From contig NC_087064.1 in assembly GCF_963678635.1 (NCBI RefSeq), positions 78,530,512 through 78,594,511 on the forward strand: 64,000 bases of DNA. Direction: 5' to 3'. The notes beneath the pieces were generated by a model. It had not been told where the DNA came from. It saw only the letters and a program-made list of their open reading frames with translations, and did not search any database. This document shows positions 1 to 9,650 of the stretch, piece by piece (the first letter of the stretch is position 1; each line of letters opens with the position of its first letter). This stretch comes from Symsagittifera roscoffensis. Its lineage: Eukaryota; Xenacoelomorpha; Acoela; Convolutidae. Made by a program: the position numbers and the translations under genes.

Positions 1-169
1 TCTACGACAAAATCCTCGCCATATGTGTTATATTTTTTCTGCCCTGGTGTGTTTCCATGGTGAAGGGAAAGTCAGGCTGCACTCCTTTATCAACTTCAGT
101 TTGTTCTGGACAGTCCCAATCTTCTTCGGCATATTGAACATTTTCGTCTTCCATATCCACTCGCTCGTT

Positions 170-1281
170 TCACTCCATGTCCAGTGCCAGATCGCAATTA
201 TCTACCACCTCATTCCCGTAGTTTGTGTCGCGCGTGCCTATTTCATTCACCTCGCAGGCAGGATCCACTATCAAATAGTCCTCATCATGCCTGTCGGCTG
301 GAATACACCAGTCCTCCGATGAGGCATTGTGGCGCTTGATGTTCTCGAAATGAGCTTCCCGTCCGGTACTCAATCGAAAAAAAAGGACCTTCTTCGTGCA
401 TCTCAGTGACTTGAAATGAGCCGCGCAATTTTTTCAGCATTCTTTTGGTTTCTTTGGTGGAACTACCTCCTGGAACACCCAGACATAATCTCCGACTGAG
501 TAGGCTTTTGTATCCGCAGTCTTCTAATCAAATCTTCGTTTTCGTCTAATTAGAGCCTGCTGCGTGTTCCTCCTGCATAAATCATTAAGTTCCTGCTGCC
601 TCCTGATCACATCGCGCACGTTCGTTTGTGGTGCCGTTTTCTTTCCTTCGTACTCAGGGTAGAAGGAAATTAATGGAAGTGCTTTCTCGTGACCGGTCAA
701 CATTATGTGCGGGCTCATTCCCGTGGTGAATGTTCTGCCCTGTTATAAGCGACCGTCACTTGCGGCAAGTGCCTATTCCACTCATCCATGTATCGTGAGC
801 AATAAACGCTCAACATGGACACTAACGTGCGATTCTCCCTTTCAACTAGGCCATTCGTTTGTGGGTGATAAGTGGTCGAGTGGGCCTGTGCTACTTGCGA
901 CCTCTTCATTAACTCCTTCGTGAGATCACCCACGGATGCTTTGCCATTGTCTGATTGGAATGTGATTTGTCAAGTGATCGCACGTTTCACCCGCTGATGC
1001 TGTCATGCAGGGAGCTGCCTCAGCAAACTTCGTGAAGTGATCAATCATTACCAGCACTTGATTGTTGCCCGTGGCTGTCATGCGTATTTTTTAGGATGAT
1101 CAGTTTGCACCACCTCATTGAATCCTGATGACTCTATTGACTGCAGAGGAAACCTCAATTTCCCGGGGCCCTTCGCCTGCTGACATGATAAGCAAACAGA
1201 AATCCACTTTTCACAGCCTTGATGGCCCATCTGATCATGTGAACGAAAGAGCAATTCAGTTTGGTACAACTGTGGTAGCAC
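170..1281 (-). pseudogene. Integrase region of the gypsy element, broken
   Basis: Would catalyse strand transfer of the element's cDNA. Two conserved pieces are visible. At 1281-1078 there is an HHCC-type zinc region: SHDQMGH followed by CLSCQQAK. The spacing between the His pair and the Cys pair is much shorter than usual, suggesting an internal deletion. It is followed by QTDH, where the first catalytic Asp would sit. At 933-715 is the core's end: STTYHPQTNGLVERENRT, with the catalytic Glu in VERE. The 718-524 and 373-170 frames continue the C-terminal part (for example RRQQELNDLCRRNTQQA). At least three frame changes separate these pieces. No chromodomain was seen. Confidence 0.85.
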
Positions 1282-1595
1282 TATCGAATTTTATTTGTAA
1301 AGGACTTGTCCTCTTCCTTTCGTTTGCAGGCCACGATCCCGTCTTTATTCAAGTACAACAAGTCCTTTCTCTTTAAATAAAACAGCTTAAGGATCTTGTA
1401 GCTGTCTTATTCCAAATCACTTTTGTCAGGTGCTCCGTTTTTGATCTATCTCTTTAGATTACTCGTCATTCTATCATTTCGCTGAGACTTTAAGAGGTCC
1501 GACAGTCGGTACCTGGCTTTCAGATATGTCTTTATCACATTCAGTTGTCCGCTAACTATCTCCGGTGCATGGGCATTGTCCATCAACTTAACAGA

Positions 1596-2266
1596 CTATA
1601 TTTTTTCCAATGCCTCTTGCACTGTTGGTTCCATGTTGGTACGGACGACCGTAGCATGCGGAAGTAACCTAGTCGGACGTTTCAAAACTGCTATTAACTC
1701 AAGCTCGTCTGCGGCAATATCCACTACCGTGCCCTCCTCATCGGAGTTATTTACGGTCTCTGTCTGGGTCTTGATGCATTTCTCTATCAAGCCCGCGCTG
1801 CTTCCATTCTACTAAGAGCACGATTGTCTACGCGCAACCTGAAGGGAGCAGTCCCTAAGCAGGCTCTGTATTTTTGAAGAAAGCGCTCACCGCGAACATC
1901 TCCGCCTTTGGTGCACCGTGTTTCATTTCAGTGTTGCTCAGGACTTTACTTCCGTAAGCTATGGCTCTTCCCATTCGACGCCTGTTCCTGGTGAAGTATG
2001 CCCGATATCGCAACTACTGATGCATCTGTATCTAGCACAAACATCCCCTTTTCTGTCGGCATGCGGAGGACCGTAGCCTCGCAAAGTTCGCACTTGATGT
2101 TCTCAAAGGAGACCTGAGCCTCGTCAGTCCAGCTGAATTTCTTACCCTTATTTCGCATCAACTTCTGCATGGGGTATATCTTGTCAGCATACCCTTTGAT
2201 AAACTCTCGGTAGTAATTAGCGAATCCGAGAAAGCTCATCAATTGCGTGTCTTTCCATGTCAACAC
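1596..2266 (-). pseudogene. RNase H region of the gypsy element
   Basis: Removes RNA from the RNA:DNA hybrid during reverse transcription. The 2266-1946 frame holds the RT-RNase H connection (LMSFLGFANYYREFIKGYAD) and the first RNase H block (GMFVLDTDASVVAISGILHQ), with the catalytic Asp in TDAS. A frame change near 1960 is followed by AIAYGSKVLS and APKAEMFAV, the second block containing the catalytic Glu. LRVDNRALS near 1830 is the third. A later frame (1790-1596) is an unassigned acidic linker before integrase. Frameshifts and stops make it non-functional. Confidence 0.85.
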
Positions 2267-2269
2267 CGC

Positions 2270-3377
2270 TTCAACCGATCCGGGATTTGGTCTGACACCG
2301 TGTTCATCTACAAGGCGACCCAGTTACTTGATTGAATCTCTCAGGATTTCGCACTTGGAAGGTTTGCATTTCAGACCGGCTTGTTTCATGCAAGTAATGA
2401 CCTCTTCTAGTCTTTTTATATCGTCCTCCAGCGTTGATGTCGCAATGACCACGTTGTCAACCTAACACATTATGAGGTTGCCATACTTTTTAGTTACATT
2501 AGTGAGTGCCTGAGCCATTAATCATTGGAACGTAGCCGTCGCATTGCAAAGTCGAAACGGCATTCTTTTCCACTGGTACAGCCCCAGTTCACTTGGAAAG
2601 CCTGTTTTCTCTCAATCTTGTTTCCCGGGGCGCACTTGCCAGAACGCAGAGCCCGAATCCAACGTCTTGAAGAATTTTGCATCTCCTAACTTGAAGAGGC
2701 TCTCGACGATGCGTGGAATTAGGTATGCGTACTTTATCGTTACCGCAGTCAGGTAGCGGAAATCACAACAAAACCTAAGTTGCCCCCTTCGTTTTTGCCA
2801 TGACCCCGCCGCAAGCCCACAGGGACTTCGACGGTTCAATCATGTCGCATTCCATTAACATTTTAATTTCTTTTCGGCATGCTTCTGACTTATGTGGGGT
2901 CATTCTCCTAGCTCCCTCCCTATGAGGTATCGAACCCTCTTCTATTTCTATCTCATATTCTACAAAATTGCAGCCGCCTATATCAGCCTTTAGCTTCGAA
3001 AAAACGTCTGCGTTCTGATTCAACACCGCTCTGAGCGAGTCCTGCTCCTTATCTGATAATTTTCCTGTCGAGTACTCTTTCTCAGGTAGTAACGGCTTGT
3101 TTGATGCTAATTCTGTTTCTGTTGATCTCTCAGGAAAATTTGAGCAACTAGACAGCCCATCGTTTGTCTCTGATTTGATTGAAAACAACTTTTTAGAAGA
3201 CTTCAATTCACTTATCCCCTTTAGTATGCATTCTTGGTTGGCAATTAAAGGACATTCAGTTACTTCATATTTCTTGAAACTCTCCACACTCCGATACTCT
3301 GCGCTCAGAGGCAATGCGTAACCAAGTTTCTTGCCACTTTGTACCGTCGCCATTTTTGCCTCGGTGTTCAACAACAC
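2270..3377 (-). pseudogene. Reverse transcriptase of the gypsy element, catalytic box destroyed
   Basis: The 3377-2775 frame holds the PR-RT linker and the RT start (IPHREGARRMTPHKSEACRK, then MIEPSKSLWACGGVMAK). A frameshift near 2790-2840 leads to GQLRFCCDFRYLTAVTIK and then LDSGSAFWQV, where the first catalytic Asp is retained. Further on are LYQWKRMPF and CKPSKCEIL. The YVDD box reads stop-V-D-N: a TAG codon at 2464-2462 replaces Tyr, and the second Asp is Asn at 2455-2453. The enzyme is therefore dead even apart from the frame changes. Confidence 0.9.
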
Positions 3378-3532
3378 ACTCGCACACAGTTCGCTCTGAC
3401 TGAATGAGAATTTCTTCCTAGAATAGCTGACCTTTTACTGTTTGGATTGGGAATCAGACACACCTGTCTGTCGTTACTAAGCTCATTCAGGTTTCTCGTC
3501 CTAAATGTCGCCTTTACAGCCTGATGTGGTTT

Positions 3533-3934
3533 TTACCTAAATTTCAGATCTAGGAAAATTGGCACCTTTGTTTGGTTAACCAGGATTTTATTAATTGGTT
3601 TCTTTTCATACTTCCTCTCTGGGTCTTTAATTCTTATCAACCCGTTCCCGTTGAGGTCAATCGTGACATCGAAGTTACGCACAAAATCTCGTCCTAGGGT
3701 GAACTGGTCGGACTCATCAAGATTCTCGACGACCAGGAAATTCATCCAGAGAAATCTTCCTCCTAGCTGCAACGAGATGATAGGGGTCCTTCCGGTTACG
3801 CATATTTCACCCTGATTAGCCGCTGCCAGTCTGAAATTAGTCGGAATCAGGTCCGACCTATCAAAAGCCATGTTGGTCCAAGTACTCACAGGCATGACAC
3901 TGACCACTGCTCCGGTGTCAAATAGTCCCTTCAC
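3533..3934 (-). pseudogene. Retroelement aspartic protease domain
   Basis: A 133-codon open frame with the single-active-site signature LFDTGAVVSVM near its start (catalytic Asp in DTG) and FTLGRDFVRNFDV near residue 80, the hydrophobic-Gly motif that closes the active site in this fold. It lies between Gag and RT, as expected for gypsy elements, where it would cut the polyprotein. This is the longest intact domain in the element. It is labelled pseudogene because it is embedded in a polyprotein broken on both sides. Confidence 0.88.
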
Positions 3935-3969
3935 GTCTAGTACATGCGCGGCCAGATCTGCTTCAGAGC

Positions 3970-5702
3970 CTATGTGGACTGCGCGTCTTGTTCGAGCATG
4001 GCAGTGTGTCCTATTTGTCGGACCTTAAGCTCTTCTCGACCGATGTAGATCCGGCCTACCTGGTCAACTGCATCGGTCACCTGAGCTTTGGTGTAATTGT
4101 TTATGACGTTCACGTTCATGAGAATTGGGTATGGGCCATAAACTTCAATGCAGTGTCCATCTACTTTCATTAGCCTCGGTCCACTTGTTGTGAGTAACGC
4201 TCTCAGTGACCCAGTTTGGAGTCTTTCTGTCTCAGGTATCCGCGTAGATGTCCAGGTGTACTACTGTGATCTCGGGCGGCTCGCTCAAGTTCTTCAGCAC
4301 CTGATGGCCCGCGACCGATATGATCGACATTATTTTCGTCCCCTCTCTTGTCATGCCGAAGGTCTTTCCCGAGATGACATTCAACTTTAGACCCTGCTTC
4401 TTGGGTTGTTGGTTATCCTCTTTTTTCGTTGTTCTTCCTAGAATGTCAAGTTTCTCGCGCAGCTCTGTATTTTCTAACTCTGACCATACCCACTGCTCAA
4501 CCTCTTTGGTGGCCAATTCTTGCTGAACATTCTGTAATAAGGTCCGTGTCTTTAGGCCATAATCCACTTTGAGCGCACCGGCTGACTCTGCCTGCAGGCT
4601 CGAGGCAATCACCTCTTCAGATAAGATCTTCAAGTTCTTGGTCTTGAATGTGCCTGCTGTCACCTCTTTCTTCCACGATTCGGCTCCATTCATCAGGCGG
4701 GCTCGACTAGCCTTGAACCCCGAAAGCGCCTCTTCATGGCGGGGACGCTTCGCGTCCGCTACTGCATCCCAGAATTGAGAGCATTCCGACTTTAAATAAC
4801 CCTTCAAATTACAGAAGAAGCATCTCGGTCCATATTTCATTATGAGCCGTCCATATTTCATTATGAGGTGAAGTGTGTGGCCAACATGATTTTTAGCTCA
4901 TCACTTTTTACTCCATCCATGAATTTTGAGGCAATCGCCAAGTTCCGCTCCGATATTCTCTCATCAGGGTTGCGTCTCCTTCTGAGTAACTCGAGGTCAT
5001 CCAAAAACTTGTCTATGGATTCGTCATCTCTTTGACGCCTCTTTTCAAAGTTCACCATAACTTGACGCCCCTGTACACCCGAGCCGAAGCGATTCAGCAA
5101 GATATCGAATATTTTGCCAGCACTGTCTCGTTCATTAGCCCTTTTCGCCAATACACAGCTTAGGGCGTTCCTTCTAGGTTGCTTGTCAGTGCGCTGCATT
5201 CCTCTTTCTTGAAGAGATTCTCTTCCTCGAAGTGTAACTTCATCACCTCTATCCAGGTACCGATGCAGCCATCTGATTCGTCCTTGTATGATTTCGGCTT
5301 TTTGATTGTCCTTCTTGACCTCTCTCCTCTCTTGGGTGACTTCGAGAGTTTGGTGTTGAATGTTTCAAGAGATCTATTCAAGGGCTCAAACATTGAAGCG
5401 TACATCGTTGTGTCCTGCGAGACGGTAGTCAGATCTGGCACTGATCTGACTTGTGGCATTGTCGGTGACTGTGCCCCCGACGTCGCTTCCGCTTCTGGCG
5501 GAGCCGGATTCGTCCGACCCGCCCTCGACGGGGCTGCCCTGGGTCTCTCCCTATGGTTAGACTCGAAGCTGGTTCTTGATCTCGGCTGGGCCCCTGCATA
5601 ACTGCGGGCTCCGCCTCCGTCAGTCGTTTGGCGTGAGTCCTCCGCTGGAGCGTGACGATTCTCCGGGTTGCCACTGTTCATGATCTCATCAAGCTTCCGC
5701 AT
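3970..5702 (-). pseudogene. Gag core and zinc knuckle of the gypsy element
   Basis: The 5199-4861 frame is the conserved Gag core: KIFDILLNRFGSGVQGRQ, then FEKRRQRDDESIDKFLDDLE and MDGVKSDELKIMLATHF, typical of the capsid-like retrotransposon Gag family. The 5702-5160 frame before it is Pro/Arg-rich and leads into it (DGCIGTWIEVMKLHFEEENL). The 4861-4232 frame carries a zinc knuckle, CFFCNLKGYLKSEC, in which the usual His is Tyr. This probably weakens metal binding and RNA packaging. The stretch 4170-3970 links to the protease. Frame changes occur near 5180, 4860 and 4230. Confidence 0.85.
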
Positions 5703-6863
5703 CTAACCTTTTCTCCAGGCTAGTCATCGTATGAGCATAGGTGTTGTCGTGATCGTTCAATAATCGCTCGATCTCTCTCGTCATCTTAACGTCTGTTTCT
5801 TGTGACTTCTTGGTCGCCAGCTCCAAATTTTCCGCCAGGCACTGATCGATGTTCCGAATCAGCTGGGCCTGATCACTTCTCGCTTGTGACTTTAAGTCTC
5901 TCAGCTCATCGTTCAATCTTTTATGGCCTTTTTGAGCCCCTTTTTCAACTCGATCCATCTTCTTGGTCATATCGTGTCGCAGTTCTTCAAGGCTTGTCAT
6001 TACACCGGCAAACATGTCACTCAAGTCGCTAGCCGTCCCAGAACTGGGGTAAGACCCATGGAAGATGACGTCAATTGAGTTTGCAGCCAGATACTCGACG
6101 ATGCCCCACCCTTCTGTGCGCCCATCGACATCATCAGCCTGTCGTATGACGACAATGCTCCCATCGTTATCCCATCTGACATTGGTCTAGTTGGCGAATC
6201 AGACGACGCTTTCTTGCTCTTCTCCTGTGTCGGGCTAGGTGTGAAGTCCATGTCCGAGTGCATCAGTCCCGGACCGTCATATCCAGAGGATAATCCATCG
6301 GTTTGGAGCGACGTCATGCGCTCATCGTACATCGTCTTGAAGCTTCTTTTCGCTTTTGAACTTTGTTGCTCTTCTCTTGGACTTATGATCGACATCATCG
6401 CATTCTTGCCCTGCTTGACTAGAGAGGATTGTTTATTTCTCCGACTTTTGCCTTTGGTCTCTGATTTGGACGGTCCCTTAAACAACAGTTCCTCTCCTAC
6501 TCCAACCTCGGAACGCTCCGAGGTCTCTTGAGTTTCATCGGTCTCTTCCCGCTCAGGTTCCTCGCCAGGCTCTCCGGGTCCTCGCGATGGTGGTGATCGG
6601 GTCGGATTAGTGTCTGCTCCCCTTTCCTCGAAGAGATCAGTTTCCTCGTCCCGCTCTTCATAATCATCTCGATTCTTCTCACTTCTTACTTTCATTTCGC
6701 TCACTGAAAAATTACTGTGACCTTCACTTGCTGCTTCACAAGTAAAAACGTCCGTGATCATACTAATCGAGGATTGGCTACATCGTGATTTAAACCTTCG
6801 CGTGCTTCCCGTGCTCATCCTGGGAATCTCAGTTGTTTCTCCCAGCGAGTCTCTACGCTGCAT
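5689..6863 (-). pseudogene. Gag N-terminal acidic and coiled-coil region
   Basis: The first ATG in the 6902-6021 frame is at 6863; the upstream codons open with TTG, so I place the start at 6863. The segment is rich in Glu, Ser and Pro (about 6690-6480) and then Ser/Lys-rich. After a frame change near 6020, residues of 6024-5689 form a heptad-like, charged helix (MTKKMDRVEKGAQKGHKRLN and onward), a likely coiled coil. A one-base shift near 5700 joins it to the next Gag frame. I infer it is the Gag N-terminus from its position and direction; no catalytic motif is expected. Confidence 0.7.
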
Positions 6864-7226
6864 GTTTCGTGATAAAAAACTTCTTTTGACGGCAATGTAC
6901 AAGCTCCAAAAACAAATTTGAAAAACTTGCCCAAGCCCGCCTACTCAACTCCTTCAATATCAAAAATATCCCATCAACCTCCTAGATAAGATATTAGTGA
7001 CTCAGATAAAGTTACACACAGTGCCTGCCCAATGTTAAGTTATTATTAACTCACTCAGTCACCTAGTATATTTGTATCACGAAATTTCACAAGATATTAT
7101 TACTAACACACAAAGCACAATAGATAAACAGATAAGAATACCCTATAGGTGACAGCGATCTTTCATTCAGTATCACTTTACCGCTACAAACGTATCAAAT
7201 CACTGCTTCGTTTGAAATCAAACAAT

Positions 7227-7238
7227 ATTTTATAAAAG
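7227..7238. promoter_or_regulatory. Two-sided TATA box, unit 1
   Basis: TATTTTATAAAAG reads TATAAAAG on plus and TATAAAATA on minus. On the minus strand a start about 30 bases on would leave a ~300-base leader before the gag ATG at 6863. The box is kept in unit 2 (8450-8462). Its role is inferred. Confidence 0.4.
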
Positions 7239-7346
7239 AGCAGTGATGGTTTCAGTAACAGATAAATGAAACTTGGTCATAAAGGGAAAGACTTCCCTCG
7301 ATTGGAACACTCCAAAAGAACGAAGCCCAGGACACTGTCTTCTCAA

Positions 7347-7620
7347 GTGAGTGTTTCTTGTCTATTACACTCACCGAGGTCTTCTTCTATATGTCGTGTG
7401 ATTGTCCGAGCTGTCCTACTACGTAGCTCAAGGCAACCTCTTGATCGAAAATGTCTAGAGTCTAAGCAGAATATCCCCCAAACCCGGACAGATCCAAGTG
7501 AACGAGAGTAGGGAACAACTTTGTCTTCTCAAGTGAGTGTGTTTTGTCTAATACACTCACCGAGGTCTTCTTTTATGTGTTCCCGGATTGCCCGAGCTTT
7601 CCTATTAAGTAGCTCAAGGC
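7347..7620. other. Two conserved hairpin subunits (unit 1)
   Basis: GTGAGTGT pairs with ACACTCAC at 7347-7374 and again at 7533-7560. Each is followed by CCGAGGTCTTC and by a GAGCT/AGCTC stem (7408-7429 and 7594-7615). The same subunit recurs at 8570-8598, 8755-8783 and, diverged, at 27593-27613. The first stem is preserved by pairing rather than by sequence in two of the copies; the second stem is lost in unit 2. Confidence 0.55.
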
Positions 7621-8449
7621 AAGCACCAGACCAAAATAACAATAAAAAAAACTTGGTTCGGGTACCTCTGATAAACCCGATCTAGAATCCAAAGCTGATC
7701 ACAAATTTCTGGGTCAAATGGGCTCTTATAATCCTAATGCGCACGCCCGTGGGTAGTTGACCTTTTATTCCGACTCTAAATGCATATTTAGTTGCTCAAA
7801 TTTCCCCTGAAGGTACCCCTAAGTTTTCAATAAAGAGGGTTGTTAAGGGGCTTAAGTCACTCCGGAGGGTTACTTCGGAGGGTTGTTGAGACACTCAGCT
7901 TACTCCGGAGGGTTTTTTCGGAGGGTACTTTAGTCACCCAAGTGACTTCGGAGGGTCCCCTTAAACTCACCAAGGAGGGTCGATAAGAGGTTTAATACGC
8001 TCCGAAGGGTTACTTCGGAGGGTTCGTTCAAAATTCCAAATTTTTAAAATCTCTCTTAGGAGGGTCTCCAACTAGTCTCCAAAAGTGTCAAAACAAGCTA
8101 AATTCTTCGTAGGGGGTTATTCTAACTTCTTCGCTTCTTCGGAGAAAAAATTGTCTCAAGTCTACTCACTCGAGTCCTCTAGTATCAAAAATGTACCTCC
8201 GATCTCGTAGAGGTACTATATGTGATTGAGCTCAAGCTACACAAGGAGCCTACTTAGTGTTTATATATTACCGACTCCACTCAATTACCTAGTGTAACAG
8301 TATCACAAAATTTTCACAAGATATAGTCAACAAACAAAACACAACTGATACTCATATAAGAATATCCTAAGGTGACAGCGAACTTTCGTTCAGTATCAAT
8401 TTTACCGCCACACTCGTATCAAATCACTGCCTCGTTTAGGATCAAATAA

Positions 8450-8462
8450 TATTTTATAAAAG
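8450..8462. promoter_or_regulatory. Two-sided TATA box, unit 2
   Basis: Same sequence and setting as the box in unit 1, at an offset of 1224. The conservation is that of the whole unit, so it is only modest support for function. Confidence 0.35.
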
Positions 8463-8569
8463 AGCAGTGATGATTTCAGTAACAGATAATTAAAACTTAG
8501 TCTTAAAGAAAAAGACTTCCCTCAATTCGAACACTCAAAAGAACGAAGCCCAGGACAATGTCTTCTCAA

Positions 8570-8840
8570 GTGAGTGTGTATTTGCCTAATACACTCACCG
8601 AGATCTTCTCTAATGTGTCCTGCAATTGCCCGATCTGTCCTACTAAGTAGCTAAATGCAACCTCGGATCGAAAATTTCTAAAGTCTATGAAAAAGCTCTC
8701 CCACAACTGGGCCGCTCCAAGTGGACGAGAGCATGGAACAACTTTCTTTCTCAAGTGAGTGTGTATTTGCCTAATGCGCTCACCGAGGTCTCAGATTGCC
8801 CAAGCCTTCCTATTAAGTAGCTCAAGGCAAACACACAACC
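8570..8840. other. Two conserved hairpin subunits (unit 2)
   Basis: Stem one is at 8570-8598 (GTGAGTGT/ACACTCAC) and at 8755-8783, where the 3' arm has become GCGCTCAC; it still pairs throughout if G-T wobbles are allowed. The GAGCT/AGCTC stem seen in unit 1 is broken here, so only the first stem is consistently kept. Confidence 0.5.
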
Positions 8841-9650
8841 AAAATAACTATCAAAAAAATTTTGTTCGGATACTTTTGATGAACCCGAATAGAATCCAAA
8901 GTTGATCGCGAATCTCCGGGTCACTTGGGCCACTATTTTCCTAACATACACGTCTCGTGAGTAGTCGACCTTCTATTTAGACCTTAAAAGGATATCTAAG
9001 GATGTTTAAATTGTCCCGGAGGGTCCCTCTAAATTTTCACTAAGGAGGGTTTGTTAATGGGCTTAAGTCATTTCGGAGGGTTATTTCGTAGGGTTGTTAA
9101 GAAACTTAGCTTACCCCGGAGGGTTACCTCGAAGGGTACCTTAAACCCTTAGGTTGCTTCGGAGGGTCCTTCTAAATTCACTAAGGAGGGTCAATAAGTG
9201 GCTTAATATGCTCTGGAGGGTTGCTTCGGAGGGTTCCTTCAAAATTCTAAGTTTTTCAAGTTTCGCTTAAAGGGGTCTCCAGCTAGTCCCAAATAGAGTC
9301 AAAACAAGCTAAACTCACTCTGGGGATTTGTTTCAACTGTCTCGGAGGGTTGCGTGAAAATTTTCTGCCAAGGAGGGTTGCTAAGGTGCTTAGCTGTCTC
9401 CGGAGGGTTGCTTCGGATGGTTCCCCAAAAATCACGAAAACAGATAATTTCACCGCTCTAAAGCCTCCGATTGCGGTCTACCTTGCTTAAAACAAGGTGG
9501 GTTGACTTGGTCAACCTACCTAGTAGGACAAAAACGTGGTTTTCTGAAAACTTCTGCTGCTCGGAGGGTTCCCTAAAAGTTGGACCCTCCGAACTAACAA
9601 AATCTTAAAAAAATTTCCCTCGCGAAGTTATCAACCTGAAAACGGTAGCG

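Larger units (their letters stand above)
1..6902 (-). mobile_element. Degenerate Ty3/gypsy-type LTR retrotransposon, internal region
   Basis: On the minus strand the domains run Gag (about 6.86-4.0 kb), aspartic protease (3.9-3.5), RT (3.4-2.3), RNase H (2.3-1.6) and integrase (1.3-0.2). That is the Ty3/gypsy order, with integrase after RNase H. All parts are split by frameshifts and stops, so this copy cannot make a full polyprotein. The 3' end and 3' LTR lie outside the window. Just upstream of gag are tandem ~1.2-kb non-coding units, probably its 5' control region. The family assignment rests on motif order and motif sequence and is firm at superfamily level only. Confidence 0.92.
6905..8140. 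repeat. Tandem non-coding unit 1, ~1.22 kb, directly 5' of gag
   Basis: Lines up with the next unit base by base from about 6.92 kb (CTACTCAACTCC against CTACTCACTCGAG at 8.17 kb) through 8.1 kb, with an offset of 1224-1226. The order inside is a leader, a TATA pair near 7231, two hairpin subunits (7347 and 7533), and a stretch rich in GGAGGGT. Because gag starts at its left edge on the minus strand, I infer these are promoter or U3-like units of the gypsy element. I could not see a convincing primer-binding site. Confidence 0.8.
8141..9600. repeat. Tandem non-coding unit 2 and its GGAGGGT-rich tail
   Basis: Second copy of the ~1.22-kb unit. Recognisable pairs are 7061/8287 (ACCTAGT), 7291/8515 (ACTTCC) and the TATA box at 7231/8455. 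From about 9000 to 9600 it is dominated by an irregular repeat in which CGGAGGGTT recurs every 20-50 bases, often as pairs flanking TTACTT or TTGCTT. The two units differ by scattered substitutions and small indels, so the duplication is not recent. Confidence 0.8.

Noticed and set aside
23-5601. Plus-strand ORFs over the gypsy element
   Set aside because: They are shadows of the minus-strand Gag-Pol frames and carry no motifs of their own.
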